Source: Neptuniibacter sp. (GTDB lineage Bacteria > Pseudomonadota > Gammaproteobacteria > Pseudomonadales > Balneatricaceae). Taken from it: a stretch of DNA of 6,397 nucleotides. Location of the stretch: positions 1 through 6,397 of the forward strand of contig JAIBDV010000185.1 of NCBI GenBank assembly GCA_024686055.1, read 5' to 3'. The notes beneath the pieces were generated by a model. The model ran no database searches, was not told the origin of the DNA, and saw only the letters and a program-made list of their open reading frames with translations. Positions within the stretch are counted from its first letter, which is position 1; each line of letters starts with the position of its first letter. Shown in pieces: positions 6,135 to 6,397 of the stretch. The translations under genes and the position numbers were made by a program.

Positions 6135-6204
6135 CATATACCAGTACAGAATCTATCGATCTGATCTGTCAGGGTCACCCACGACTGATCTGTACTGGTA
6201 ACAT
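6135..6204. promoter_or_regulatory. Putative MocR-type operator and divergent promoters
   Basis: A perfect 12-bp inverted repeat, TACCAGTACAGA (6139-6150) and TCTGTACTGGTA (6189-6200), spans the divergent spacer. A third half-site core lies between the arms: CTGATCTGT occurs at 6161-6169 and again at 6185-6193, 24 bp apart in the same direction. Both outer arms end in TGGTA, which can serve as extended -10 elements (TGGTATATG leftward, box 6140-6135; TGGTAACAT rightward, box 6199-6204). A bound regulator would then cover both promoters. The repeats are seen directly; the promoter and operator roles are inferred. Confidence 0.62.
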
Positions 6205-6226
6205 CGCCTGTAAGGATACCGATTGC

Positions 6227-6397
6227 ATGAAACTGTATGAACGATTAGCAGACACCCTGGGCGAGCGTATTGAACAGGGCTATTTTCAGACCGGTGACAG
6301 ACTCCCTTCAATCCGCACCCTGAGTAAAGAGCACGGTGTCAGTATCTCCACGGTGCAGGAAGCCTACCGTCTGCTGGAAGATCGCGGCCTGGCCGAC
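6227..6397 (+). CDS. GntR-family regulator, probably MocR/PdxR type (3' end beyond window)
   Basis: An ATG at 6227, with AAGGA about 10 nt upstream, opens 57 codons that run off the window. They encode a GntR-type winged helix-turn-helix: K2-L-Y-E-R-L, then G23-D-R-L-P-S-I-R-T-L-S30s, the recognition region G37-V-S-I-S-T-V-Q-E-A-Y47, and R48-L-L-E-D-R-G. The wording D-R-L-P-S-I-R and V-Q-E-A-Y-R-L-L-E-D-R-G-L is closest to the MocR subfamily, in which this domain is fused to a fold-I aminotransferase-like PLP domain; that part would lie past the window, so subfamily assignment is inference. It is the only plus-strand gene and is divergent from DUF1127-phzF across a spacer with matching repeats, so autoregulation and control of that operon are likely. 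The effector is unknown; PLP or an amino compound is typical of MocR proteins. Confidence 0.85.
   Translation, partial: MKLYERLADTLGERIEQGYFQTGDRLPSIRTLSKEHGVSISTVQEAYRLLEDRGLAD

Overview
The window looks like chromosomal DNA of a gammaproteobacterium. Oceanospirillales or a Pseudomonas-like relative is my best guess, from moderate GC, Shine-Dalgarno sites before most genes, and a compact Pseudomonas/Vibrio-type ornithine decarboxylase. The taxonomy is inference. No rRNA, tRNA, insertion sequence, phage gene or CRISPR array is visible.

All genes lie on the minus strand except the last. Read from high to low coordinates, the minus-strand genes are: a 53-residue DUF1127 protein (5892-6053); a PhzF-family isomerase-like protein (4969-5868); a candidate 58-residue membrane peptide overlapping the phzF end (4821-4997); a site-2-protease (M50) membrane metallopeptidase with a TTG start (3631-4725); a short NfeD-like membrane protein (3018-3353); a fold-III PLP ornithine decarboxylase (1687-2844); a PAS-GGDEF protein with a degenerate active-site signature (562-1467); and the first 150 residues of a phospholipase-D-like protein (1-450). 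On the plus strand, the start of a GntR/MocR-type regulator (6227 to the window end) is divergent from the DUF1127-phzF operon.

The most informative regulatory DNA is the 173-bp divergent spacer 6054-6226. It carries a perfect 12-bp inverted repeat (6139-6150 / 6189-6200) plus a third, direct copy of the half-site core (6161-6169). This is the layout expected of a MocR-family operator and suggests the regulator controls itself and DUF1127-phzF. A second strong element is a 23-bp perfect-stem terminator with a T8 tract (2926-2983). It ends the NfeD transcript, and the probable ornithine decarboxylase promoter is built into it.

No single known multi-gene pathway joins the whole window. The genes fall into small independent units: signalling (PAS-GGDEF, PLD-like), polyamine synthesis (putrescine from ornithine), membrane proteolysis and quality control (NfeD, S2P), and the MocR-controlled DUF1127-PhzF-small peptide module. 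The last module and the degenerate GGDEF protein are the best candidates for undescribed biology. No stretch over 300 bases lacks a gene.
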